Source: Prevotella sp. UBA4268 (lineage in GTDB: Bacteria > Bacteroidota > Bacteroidia > Bacteroidales > Bacteroidaceae). Taken from it: a stretch of 51,835 nucleotides of DNA. The stretch covers positions 1 to 51,835 of the forward strand of contig DGWC01000072.1 in NCBI GenBank assembly GCA_002395135.1. The letters run 5' to 3'. The translations under genes and the position numbers were made by a program. Below are positions 16,566 to 23,579 of the stretch, in pieces. Position 1 is the first letter of the stretch, and every line of letters begins with the position of its first letter. The notes beneath the pieces are model-generated. The model worked only from the letters and a program-made list of their open reading frames with translations, was not told the DNA's origin and did no database searches.

Positions 16566-17450
16566 ATGAGCAGGGAGAAGGAAATATACAAGGTGACGCT
16601 GGTGGGCAGCGCTGGCAATGTGGCTTTGCTTACCTTTAAGTTCATTGCCGGCATACTGGGCAACAGTTCGGCCATGATAGCCGATGCCATACACTCGCTG
16701 TCAGACTTCGTCACCGATCTCTTGGTGCTGGCGTTTGTGAGCATCAGTGCCAAGCCGCAGGACCAGTCGCACGAGTACGGACATGGCAAGTTCGAAACCA
16801 TTGCCACGTTCCTCATCGGACTTGCGTTGGTGGCGGCAGCCACGGGCATCATTGTTTCGGGTGTGCAGAAACTCATGTCTTGGTGGAATGGCAACCCGAT
16901 CGAGGCTCCAGGATGGATAGCCTTGTGGGCGGCTCTGTTGTCGATTTTGGTCAAGGAGGTGCTCTATCAGTATACGACACGGCGAGGCCGTGAACTCCAA
17001 TCGCAGGTGATGATTGCCAACGCTTGGCATCATCGCAGCGATGCGCTTTCGTCTATCGGAGCGGCTGTCGGCATCGGTCTGGCCATTTGGCTGGGACAGC
17101 GTTGGGTGGTGTGCGACCCGATTGCCTCCATCGTTGTGGGCTTGATGCTGATGAAAATGGCCTATCTATTGCTTAAACAGAGCGTAAGCGAACTGACGGA
17201 GAGTTCTTTGCCGGAAGAAACGGAACGCGAAGTCGTTCAGATCATCCAGTCGTTCCATGATGTGCAGCAGCCTCACAATCTGCGAACGCGCCGCATTGGC
17301 AATCGCATCGCCATTGAGGCACACGTGAGGATGGACGGAAACCTGCCTCTCAACGTTGTTCACGAGCGCGCCACCACCATTGAGCGTAAACTGAAAGAGC
17401 ATTTCGGTGCCAATACGCATGTGTCACTCCACATGGAGCCCATCAAATAG
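16566..17450 (+). CDS. Cation diffusion facilitator family metal efflux transporter
   Basis: Inner-membrane proton-coupled exporter of divalent metals (Zn, Fe, Mn, Co), 294 aa. Six helices are expected; the transport-site motifs are visible as DAIHSLSDF in helix 2 and NAWHHRSDALSS in helix 5, each with the HxxxD pair. The histidine-containing HEYGHGKFE loop follows helix 2, and the cytoplasmic ferredoxin-like domain begins near residue 205 (ETEREVVQIIQSF) and ends HVSLHMEP. Length is normal. It lies alone between the esterase and the suf operon. HxxxD sites are common in Zn/Fe members, but selectivity cannot be fixed from this. Confidence 0.92.
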   Translation: MSREKEIYKVTLVGSAGNVALLTFKFIAGILGNSSAMIADAIHSLSDFVTDLLVLAFVSISAKPQDQSHEYGHGKFETIATFLIGLALVAAATGIIVSGVQKLMSWWNGNPIEAPGWIALWAALLSILVKEVLYQYTTRRGRELQSQVMIANAWHHRSDALSSIGAAVGIGLAIWLGQRWVVCDPIASIVVGLMLMKMAYLLLKQSVSELTESSLPEETEREVVQIIQSFHDVQQPHNLRTRRIGNRIAIEAHVRMDGNLPLNVVHERATTIERKLKEHFGANTHVSLHMEPIK

Positions 17451-17658
17451 TTTTTCTCAAGTTCCGAGCGATACCTGTGCATGAAATTGTCATGGAAAAT
17501 CCGATTTTTGGGCTCAAAAACGGGCAATATTATTCACGGGCAATCAATCGGTCGCGAAATACGAGCGTTTTGAAGTATGTTCCGTAATTTATTGATTAGC
17601 AATCAATTCAAACAAAAACCATTTTTCCTTATGCGCAGAAATCAGATGCTTGCTGGCA

Positions 17659-17759
17659 AAAGCATAGGTTTTGGGTTGCAGGAACATAGGTTTTGAGGTG
17701 CGAAACCATAGTTATTGGACAGTGAAACCTATGTTTTTGAAACATGAAACCATAGGTTT
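17659..17759. repeat. 22-bp lattice repeat array C
   Basis: Five units whose 5-bp cores start at 17663, 17685, 17707, 17729 and 17751, exactly 22 bp apart. Cores are CATAG, CATAG, CATAG, CTATG, CATAG, so the fourth is the reverse complement of the others. Arms are AAAC or AAAG on the left and GTTT-like on the right. The second unit and following linker share 13 identical bases with array A (8164-8176). The rest of the 660-bp gap after the CDF gene (17451-18004) shows a weak hairpin at 17501-17523 and no gene. Confidence 0.72.
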
Positions 17760-18004
17760 AGCGCGGCAGAATGTGGCCTGTGGTAATGAATCCTTACATT
17801 CCTACGTTTCCAACGCCCATTTTTTCAAAAACCGATTTCTATTTCAAAGGAAATCGGCAACACGATTTTGTCGCGTTTTTTTCGAATCATCAGCGTGTTG
17901 TTACACCGAACTCACGTTCAGTTACTCGGCATAAAAAACAATGGATTTAGAAGATTCTGATTAGATTAACAATCAAAATCGCGTTCTGCTCTCTATTTTT
18001 CGCA

Positions 18005-18027
18005 TAACTTTGGCTTCGCCGAAGTTA
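18005..18027. promoter_or_regulatory. Hairpin upstream of suf
   Basis: A 10-bp stem with one G-U and a TTC loop (TAACTTTGGC / GCCGAAGTTA). Its left arm begins with TAACTTTG, the same octamer as the suf -7 box 80 bp further on, so it could be a second upstream promoter or a protein site. Confidence 0.35.
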
Positions 18028-18044
18028 CTTGGCACTCGGAAGAA

Positions 18045-18064
18045 AAAACAAACTCGTTTGTTTT
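18045..18064. promoter_or_regulatory. Perfect inverted repeat overlapping the suf -33 box
   Basis: AAAACAAAC-TC-GTTTGTTTT, 9-bp perfect arms with a 2-bp spacer; the right arm overlaps the TTTG -33 element (18062-18065). The position suits a repressor operator for the suf genes, for example an iron-, oxidant- or Fe-S-sensing regulator; the regulator is not identified. Confidence 0.5.
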
Positions 18065-18092
18065 GTTCTTCACTCGTTTTTTCGTAACTTTG
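18062..18092 (+). promoter_or_regulatory. suf operon promoter (TTTG-N19-TAACTTTG)
   Basis: TTTG 18062-18065 and TAACTTTG 18085-18092 with exactly 19 nt between, a full match to the Bacteroidetes consensus. Transcription would start about 12 nt before ATG 18112. Confidence 0.75.
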
Positions 18093-18111
18093 CACGCAAA
18101 ATGCTGAAAAG

Positions 18112-18879
18112 ATGTTAGAAGTAAGAAATCTGCATGCCAGAATTGGCGACAAAGAGATACTGAAAGGAATCAATCTGACGGTGAACGACGGTGAGACGCA
18201 TGCCATTATGGGTCCCAACGGATCGGGCAAGTCTACGCTGAGTGCCGTGTTGGTGGGAAACCCGCTTTATGAAGTGACCGAGGGCGAGGCTTGGTTCAAT
18301 GGCCGGAACCTGTTGGAGATGAAGCCGGAAGACCGCGCTCACGAGGGTTTGTTCTTGTCGTTCCAGTATCCTGTGGAGATTCCTGGAGTGTCGATGACCA
18401 ACTTCATGCGCGCTGCCATTAACGAGAAACGGAAATATCATGGGCAGGAACCCATGAATGCTGCCGAGTTCCTGAAACTGATGCGCGAGAAGCGCAAGGT
18501 GGTTGAACTGGACTCCAAGTTGAGTAACCGCAGTGTGAACGAGGGATTCAGCGGTGGCGAGAAGAAGCGCAATGAGATATTCCAGATGGCGATGCTTGAG
18601 CCTACGTTGTCGATTCTCGACGAGACCGACAGCGGCTTGGATGTGGATGCCATGCGCATCGTGGCCGAGGGCGTTAACAAATTGCAGCGCCCCGACACCA
18701 GTTGCATCGTGATTACCCACTACGACCGGCTGCTGGAGATGATACGCCCGCAGTTTGTTCATGTGCTTTATCAGGGGCGCATCGTGAAGACCGGCGGTCC
18801 GGAGTTTGCCAAGCAGATTCAAGAGCGCGGCTATGATTGGATAAAGGAGGAAGTGGGACGTTCTTCGGCGGAAGGTTGA
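18112..18879 (+). CDS. sufC: Fe-S cluster assembly ATPase SufC
   Basis: Cytoplasmic ABC-type ATPase (255 aa) that drives the SufBCD scaffold in Fe-S cluster assembly. Walker A GPNGSGKS (34-41), signature FSGGEKKRNE, Walker B with LSILDETDSGLD and the H-loop in VITHYDRLL are all present; LDETDSGLD is characteristic of SufC rather than importer ATPases. First gene after a strong promoter, followed 16 bp later by sufD. In most Bacteroidetes sufB lies just upstream of sufC; here the upstream 660 bp contain no gene. Confidence 0.96.
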   Translation: MLEVRNLHARIGDKEILKGINLTVNDGETHAIMGPNGSGKSTLSAVLVGNPLYEVTEGEAWFNGRNLLEMKPEDRAHEGLFLSFQYPVEIPGVSMTNFMRAAINEKRKYHGQEPMNAAEFLKLMREKRKVVELDSKLSNRSVNEGFSGGEKKRNEIFQMAMLEPTLSILDETDSGLDVDAMRIVAEGVNKLQRPDTSCIVITHYDRLLEMIRPQFVHVLYQGRIVKTGGPEFAKQIQERGYDWIKEEVGRSSAEG

Positions 18880-18895
18880 TAAATGACAATTGATC

Positions 18896-20359
18896 ATGAC
18901 TTCGAGTGAACAGCAATATATAGAGTTATACGAGCAGGCGCGTGACGTGATATTCAGTCATGCGCCGCAAGCCATGAACGCCGTGCGCGATCGGGCTTTT
19001 GACGATTTCCGCAGGATGGGGTTCCCCACGAAGAAGGTGGAACGCTATAAGTATACCGACCTTCAGAAACTCTTTGAATCCGACTATGGCGTGAATCTCA
19101 GCCGCCTGCCTATTCCTGTTGACCCTTATGAGGCATTCCATTGCGCCGTGCCTAATCTTTCCACGTTGCTCTATTTTGTGGTCAACGATGCTTTTTATCG
19201 GGAAGAGGGTGCTGTGGACGGCAGTGAGAAGCCAGAGGTGAGAGACGGACGAATTCCCAAGGCAGTATCCAAACTGCCCGATGGAGTAATTGTGGGCTCC
19301 ATGCGAGAGTTGTTCTCCGGCTCTTCAACCCTCGACACTTCGCATGCTTCTGACAACGCCATTCTTGTGTCTACGCTATCCAAATACTATGCGAAGTTGG
19401 CCAATACGGGCGAGGATGCGGTCACCGCATTGAACACGATGCTGGCTCAGGACGGCTTGCTCGTCTATGTTCCTCGCAACGTGAAGGTGGAGCGCGCCAT
19501 TCAGGTAATTAACATTCTGAAAGCACCGCCTGCCAATGCGCAGCACGTGGTGACCGACCTGATGGTGAACCGCCGTGTGCTGATTGTCCTTGAGGAGGGT
19601 GCCGAACTGAAGATGCTGTTCTGCGACCATACCGCCGACGACCGAAAATTCCTGGCCACCCAGGTAATCGAGGCCTACGTGGGCGAGAATGCTTCGCTCG
19701 ACCTCTATTGTCTGGAGGAGACCCATTATAAGAATGTACGCGTGAGCAATGTATATATCGACCAGCAGGCAAACAGCAGGGTGAACCATAACGTGATAAC
19801 GCTCCACAACGGAGTTACCCGCAACAAACTCGACCTCACCTTCTCTGGCGAGGGAGCCGAGTGCCAGTGCAACGGCTGTGTGATTGCCGACAAGGAGCAG
19901 CATGTGGACAACAACACGCTGATTGTTCATAAAGTGCCTCACTGCTCATCGCAGGAACTCTATAAATACGTGCTCGACGACAAGTCAGTGGGCGCTTTTG
20001 CCGGTCGCGTGCTGGTGGAGCATGGCGCGCAGAATACTGCTTCGCAGATGGTGAACCAGAATCTCACGGCCACGCAGGATGCGCGGATGTATACCCAGCC
20101 CATGCTTGAAATCTATGCCGACGATGTGAAATGCTCGCATGGGTCTACCGTGGGGCAGTTGAACGACGCGGCCCTCTTCTATATGCGCCAGCGCGGCATC
20201 TCGCTTCAAGAGGCTAAACTGCTGTTGCAGAACGCCTTTATCAACGAGGTGATCGACAAGATGCAACTGGAGCCCCTTCGCGACCGTTTGCACTATCTGG
20301 TGGAGAAGCGCTTCCGCGGAGAACTCAACAAATGTGAAGGCTGCCGCCTTTGCAGATAA
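18896..20359 (+). CDS. sufD: Fe-S cluster assembly protein SufD
   Basis: Scaffold subunit of the SufBCD complex, 487 aa, forming a right-handed beta-helix. ATG 18896 is used; an in-frame TTG two codons earlier is unlikely. The C-terminal half has the SufBD core features (HGSTVGQLNDAALFYMRQRGI, then EAKLLLQNAFINEVI), and the end RFRGELNKCEGCRLC is typical of Bacteroidetes SufD. It is SufD, not SufB: the N-terminal part is SufD-like (FPTKKVERYKYTDLQKLFES) and no SufB cysteine pattern is seen. The middle gene of sufC-sufD-sufS. Confidence 0.93.
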   Translation: MTSSEQQYIELYEQARDVIFSHAPQAMNAVRDRAFDDFRRMGFPTKKVERYKYTDLQKLFESDYGVNLSRLPIPVDPYEAFHCAVPNLSTLLYFVVNDAFYREEGAVDGSEKPEVRDGRIPKAVSKLPDGVIVGSMRELFSGSSTLDTSHASDNAILVSTLSKYYAKLANTGEDAVTALNTMLAQDGLLVYVPRNVKVERAIQVINILKAPPANAQHVVTDLMVNRRVLIVLEEGAELKMLFCDHTADDRKFLATQVIEAYVGENASLDLYCLEETHYKNVRVSNVYIDQQANSRVNHNVITLHNGVTRNKLDLTFSGEGAECQCNGCVIADKEQHVDNNTLIVHKVPHCSSQELYKYVLDDKSVGAFAGRVLVEHGAQNTASQMVNQNLTATQDARMYTQPMLEIYADDVKCSHGSTVGQLNDAALFYMRQRGISLQEAKLLLQNAFINEVIDKMQLEPLRDRLHYLVEKRFRGELNKCEGCRLCR

Positions 20360-20371
20360 AAACCGAACAAT

Positions 20372-21622
20372 ATGTATGATGTCAGCAAGATAAGGGAGGA
20401 TTTCCCGATATTGTCGCGTGAGATCTACGGCAAGCCATTGGTCTATCTCGACAATGCCGCCACCACGCAGAAGCCGCGAATGGTGGTGGATGCGCTGGTG
20501 GACGAATACTATAATGTGAATGCCAATGTCCATCGTGGCGTGCATTATCTTTCCCAGCAGGCAACCGACCTGCACGAGGAGGCGCGCGAGAAAGTGCGCA
20601 GTTTCATCCATGCTGCCAAGACGGAGGAGGTGATTTTCACCCGCGGAACCACCGAGAGCCTCAATCTGGTGGCTTCCTCTTTTGCCGATGCTTTTATGCA
20701 CGAGGGCGACGAAGTGATAGTCTCCGGCATGGAGCACCATTCCAACATCGTGCCCTGGCAGTTGCAGGCCGGCAAAAAGGGAATACAGTTAAAGGTGATT
20801 CCCGTGAGCGACGACGGCCTGCTGCAAATGGATGCCTACGAGCAGTTGTTCACTGACCGCACCCGGCTGGTGAGCGTGGTTCACGTGAGCAACGTGCTGG
20901 GAACGGTGAACCCCGTTGCGGAAATCATCCGCATTGCCCACGCCCACGGAGTGCCGGTATTGGTAGACGGGGCGCAGAGCGCACCTCATTTCCAAGTAGA
21001 CGTGCAGGCCCTGGACTGCGACTTCTATGCCTTCAGCGGCCATAAGATGTACGGGCCCACAGGCATCGGCGTGCTCTATGGCAAGGAGGAGTGGCTCGAC
21101 AAGATGCCGCCTTATCAGGGTGGGGGAGAGATGATCGACCGTGTTACCTTTGCGCATACCACCTTCGAGCGTCTTCCGTTCAAGTTCGAGGCCGGAACGC
21201 CCGACTATGTGGCCACGAATGGTCTGGCCAAGGCCATTGACTATCTGAATGCACTGGGACTTGACAATATAGCCGCCCATGAGCGGGAACTCACCCGCTA
21301 TTGCATGGAGCAACTGATGACCATCGATGGAATGAAGATCTACGGCCCTCATGCACATTCGGGCTCATCGCCTGAAGACCATTCGCTGTCGCAAAAAGAT
21401 GCCGTGGTCTCCTTTAACGTTGGCGATATCCATCATTTAGACATGGGAACGCTGCTCGACCGTCTGGGCATTGCCGTGCGCACAGGCCATCACTGCGCCC
21501 AGCCGCTGATGGACCGCCTGGGAGTGCAAGGCACCGTGCGCGCCTCGTTTGCCCTTTACAATACGAAGGAAGAGGTAGACGCGCTGGTGGCCGGCGTGGC
21601 GCGCGTGGCCAAGATGTTCTGA
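20372..21622 (+). CDS. sufS: Cysteine desulfurase SufS
   Basis: Pyridoxal-phosphate enzyme (416 aa) that takes sulfur from cysteine as a persulfide and passes it to the Suf scaffold. The N-terminus YLDNAATTQKP is typical of group II desulfurases; the PLP lysine is in SGHKMYGPTG (about K225), and the catalytic cysteine is in RTGHHCAQP (about C375). Conserved EHHSN and VDGAQS are present. It follows sufD by 12 bp. No sufE or sufU gene is next to it, so the sulfur carrier must be elsewhere. The gene ends 4 bp before the convergent 94-aa gene. Confidence 0.96.
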   Translation: MYDVSKIREDFPILSREIYGKPLVYLDNAATTQKPRMVVDALVDEYYNVNANVHRGVHYLSQQATDLHEEAREKVRSFIHAAKTEEVIFTRGTTESLNLVASSFADAFMHEGDEVIVSGMEHHSNIVPWQLQAGKKGIQLKVIPVSDDGLLQMDAYEQLFTDRTRLVSVVHVSNVLGTVNPVAEIIRIAHAHGVPVLVDGAQSAPHFQVDVQALDCDFYAFSGHKMYGPTGIGVLYGKEEWLDKMPPYQGGGEMIDRVTFAHTTFERLPFKFEAGTPDYVATNGLAKAIDYLNALGLDNIAAHERELTRYCMEQLMTIDGMKIYGPHAHSGSSPEDHSLSQKDAVVSFNVGDIHHLDMGTLLDRLGIAVRTGHHCAQPLMDRLGVQGTVRASFALYNTKEEVDALVAGVARVAKMF

Positions 21623-21626
21623 TGTC

Positions 21627-21911
21627 TCAGAGCACCCTCTTGCATTTCCTTACCGCTGCGATGAACCAAGCCAGTGCCACGGCGCGCACGGCAATCGAAT
21701 AGCCGGCGGGCAGGATGCCAAGGAAGAGGGCTGCCTGTGCTTCAATCAACGCCCAGGTTTGCTGCCTGTTCATGTTGCGCTCCAACACGTGCGAATAATA
21801 TGAACCTAACATGTCTACGGGTTTGTTGGCCGCACGGACCATCATGCTGAAGGCATTGGCAACCAGGCTGGGCAGCCAGCCGTTGGTATTCAAGATAATC
21901 TGCTTTTCCAT
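21627..21911 (-). CDS. Small hypothetical protein with hydrophobic C-terminus (94 aa)
   Basis: Reading from ATG 21911 (MEKQIILNTNGWLPSLVANA), a 94-aa protein with an amphipathic N-terminal half and a hydrophobic stretch near the C-terminus (LFLGILPAGYSIAVRAVALA) followed by basic residues (AVRKCKRVL), suggesting a membrane-anchored helix. The frame extends to 22151, but the extra residues lie upstream of the -7 box (21942-21949) and overlap rnhB antisense, so they are excluded. No family recognised. It is convergent with sufS and divergent from rnhB. Confidence 0.62.
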   Translation of the reverse strand: MEKQIILNTNGWLPSLVANAFSMMVRAANKPVDMLGSYYSHVLERNMNRQQTWALIEAQAALFLGILPAGYSIAVRAVALAWFIAAVRKCKRVL

Positions 21912-21941
21912 TTCGTTCTGTAGTTTTATTGTTTCTGAGTG

Positions 21942-21949
21942 CAAAATTA
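21942..21949 (-). promoter_or_regulatory. Promoter -7 element for the 94-aa gene
   Basis: Minus strand TAATTTTG, exact TAnnTTTG, 30 nt upstream of ATG 21911. Confidence 0.55.
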
Positions 21950-22012
21950 GGGGGCTGTTGTGCAAAATAAGTTCACAATTTTTGCGTTCTGATAAAAAAA
22001 TAATTAAAATAG

Positions 22013-22651
22013 ATGCTTGCAAGTCATTTCTATGACGATAAAATAGAGGCCGGATGCGATGAGGCCGGGCGCGGATGCCTGGCCGGCAGTGTCTATGCGG
22101 CGGCGGTAATCCTGCCTCCCGACTATGAGAATGCCGAACTGAACGACTCAAAGCAACTCACCGACAAGAAGCGCCATCAGTTGCGCGAGGTCATTGAGCG
22201 CGATGCCGTGGCGTGGGCCGTGGGCATCGTAACGCCCGAGGAAATCGACAAGATCAACATACTGAATGCCAGTTTCCTGGCCATGCACCGCGCGCTGGAC
22301 CAACTCAATGTGCGCCCGCAGGCTGTCATCGTAGACGGAAACCGCTTCCGCCCATATATAGATAAGGTGTCGGGCGGCGAAGAGGCGAAACCGCTTCCCC
22401 ACACGTGCATCGTGAAAGGCGACGGCAAATACCTCTCCATAGCGGCGGCCAGCATCCTGGCGAAGACCTATCGCGATGACTATATGGACCGGTTGGCAGC
22501 GGAATATCCGCAATACGACTGGAAAAGCAACAAGGGATATCCCACCAAAAAGCACCGCGATGCCATCAGACAATACGGCACCACACCTTATCATCGCATG
22601 AGTTACAACCTCTTGGGCGACGGACAACTAACCTTGAAGTTCGAGGATTGA
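22013..22651 (+). CDS. rnhB: Ribonuclease HII
   Basis: Cytoplasmic endonuclease (212 aa) that cuts the RNA strand of RNA-DNA hybrids and incises at misincorporated ribonucleotides. The signature [13 protein letters not shown] (about 15-27) gives the first two acidic residues, IVDGN gives the third, and AKTYRDDYM the fourth; the ribonucleotide-sensing GRG and NDSKQLT are present. KGYPTKKH near the C-terminus is typical of type 2 enzymes. Length is normal. One nucleotide separates it from the WYL regulator, so they are co-transcribed. Confidence 0.96.
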   Translation: MLASHFYDDKIEAGCDEAGRGCLAGSVYAAAVILPPDYENAELNDSKQLTDKKRHQLREVIERDAVAWAVGIVTPEEIDKINILNASFLAMHRALDQLNVRPQAVIVDGNRFRPYIDKVSGGEEAKPLPHTCIVKGDGKYLSIAAASILAKTYRDDYMDRLAAEYPQYDWKSNKGYPTKKHRDAIRQYGTTPYHRMSYNLLGDGQLTLKFED

Positions 22652-22652
22652 A

Positions 22653-23561
22653 ATGAGACACGACAAACTGGAACGCGAACTGGAGATGCTGCTCATGCTC
22701 ACCGAGAACCGCGGATACACGGTTGACAAGGCATGCGAGCGGCTGGGCATATCGCGAAGAAACTTCTATTACTATCTGGAGTTCTTCCGCGACTGCGGCT
22801 TCTTGGTCAGCAAGGAGTCGGGCATGTACCGCATAGACCGCAACTCCCCTTTCTTCAAGCGCATTGTGGAGAGGGTTACCTTCACCGAGGAGGAGGCCGT
22901 GGTGATGCGCCGCCTGCTCGACAAGACCGACAGCAGGAACGCCTTGGTGGAAAACCTGAAGATGAAGTTGGACCGGTTCTACGACTTCTCCATCGTTACC
23001 AACGACCGTGTGAACGAGCAGTCGGCCCATGTCATCAGCCAGTTGTACGATGCCATCAAGTACAAGCAGATGGCAGTGCTGCGCGGCTACACCTCACCGC
23101 ACGGGCGGAGCAAGCGCGACCGTCTGGTGGAACCGTTCCTTCTGATGAACGGCAACAACGAAGTGAGGTGCTACGAGCCGGCATCGAAGATGAACAAGAC
23201 CTTCAAGATAGCACGCATCGAGGATGTGGCCGTGCTCACCGAACCTTGGGCCAACGAGTCGTCCCACCGCCAGATGCACACCGACGTGTTCATGTTCAGC
23301 GGCGAGGAACTGATGCCCGTGGAACTGCGGCTCGGCACACTGGCCTGCCAGATGATGAAAGAGGAATATCCGCTCACGGCGGGCAGCATGCAGGCCGACG
23401 GCGAGGGCCACTGGCTGTTGCGGCTCAACGTGTGCAGTTATGCCGGCATCGGGCGCTTTGTGCTGGGGCTTTACGACGATATAGAGATACTGGGCAGCGA
23501 GGCCTTCCGCCAGTATGTCAGCGAGAAAATCAGGACCATGTATGAACGTATTAGCAAATAA
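22653..23561 (+). CDS. WYL-domain transcriptional regulator
   Basis: A 302-aa DNA-binding regulator: N-terminal helix-turn-helix (about residues 5-60, YTVDKACERLGISRRNFYYYL), a central WYL-like Sm-fold ligand domain (about 130-220, with VRCYEPASKMNKTFKIARIEDV) and a C-terminal WCX-like extension. The WYL triplet itself is replaced, as in many Bacteroidetes members. WYL regulators often sense nucleic acid or nucleotide ligands and control DNA repair or defence genes, but the target here is unknown. It overlaps functionally with none of its neighbours, although it is 1 nt from rnhB and 18 bp before the M6 peptidase, so all three may form one transcript. Confidence 0.88.
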   Translation: MRHDKLERELEMLLMLTENRGYTVDKACERLGISRRNFYYYLEFFRDCGFLVSKESGMYRIDRNSPFFKRIVERVTFTEEEAVVMRRLLDKTDSRNALVENLKMKLDRFYDFSIVTNDRVNEQSAHVISQLYDAIKYKQMAVLRGYTSPHGRSKRDRLVEPFLLMNGNNEVRCYEPASKMNKTFKIARIEDVAVLTEPWANESSHRQMHTDVFMFSGEELMPVELRLGTLACQMMKEEYPLTAGSMQADGEGHWLLRLNVCSYAGIGRFVLGLYDDIEILGSEAFRQYVSEKIRTMYERISK

Positions 23562-23579
23562 TATAAGTATAACTAAAAT

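Noticed and set aside
18890..18895. TTG start two codons before the sufD ATG
   Set aside because: ATG 18896 gives the normal N-terminus and spacing.
18896..20359. Possibility that this gene is sufB
   Set aside because: N-terminal region and C-terminal tail match SufD, not SufB.
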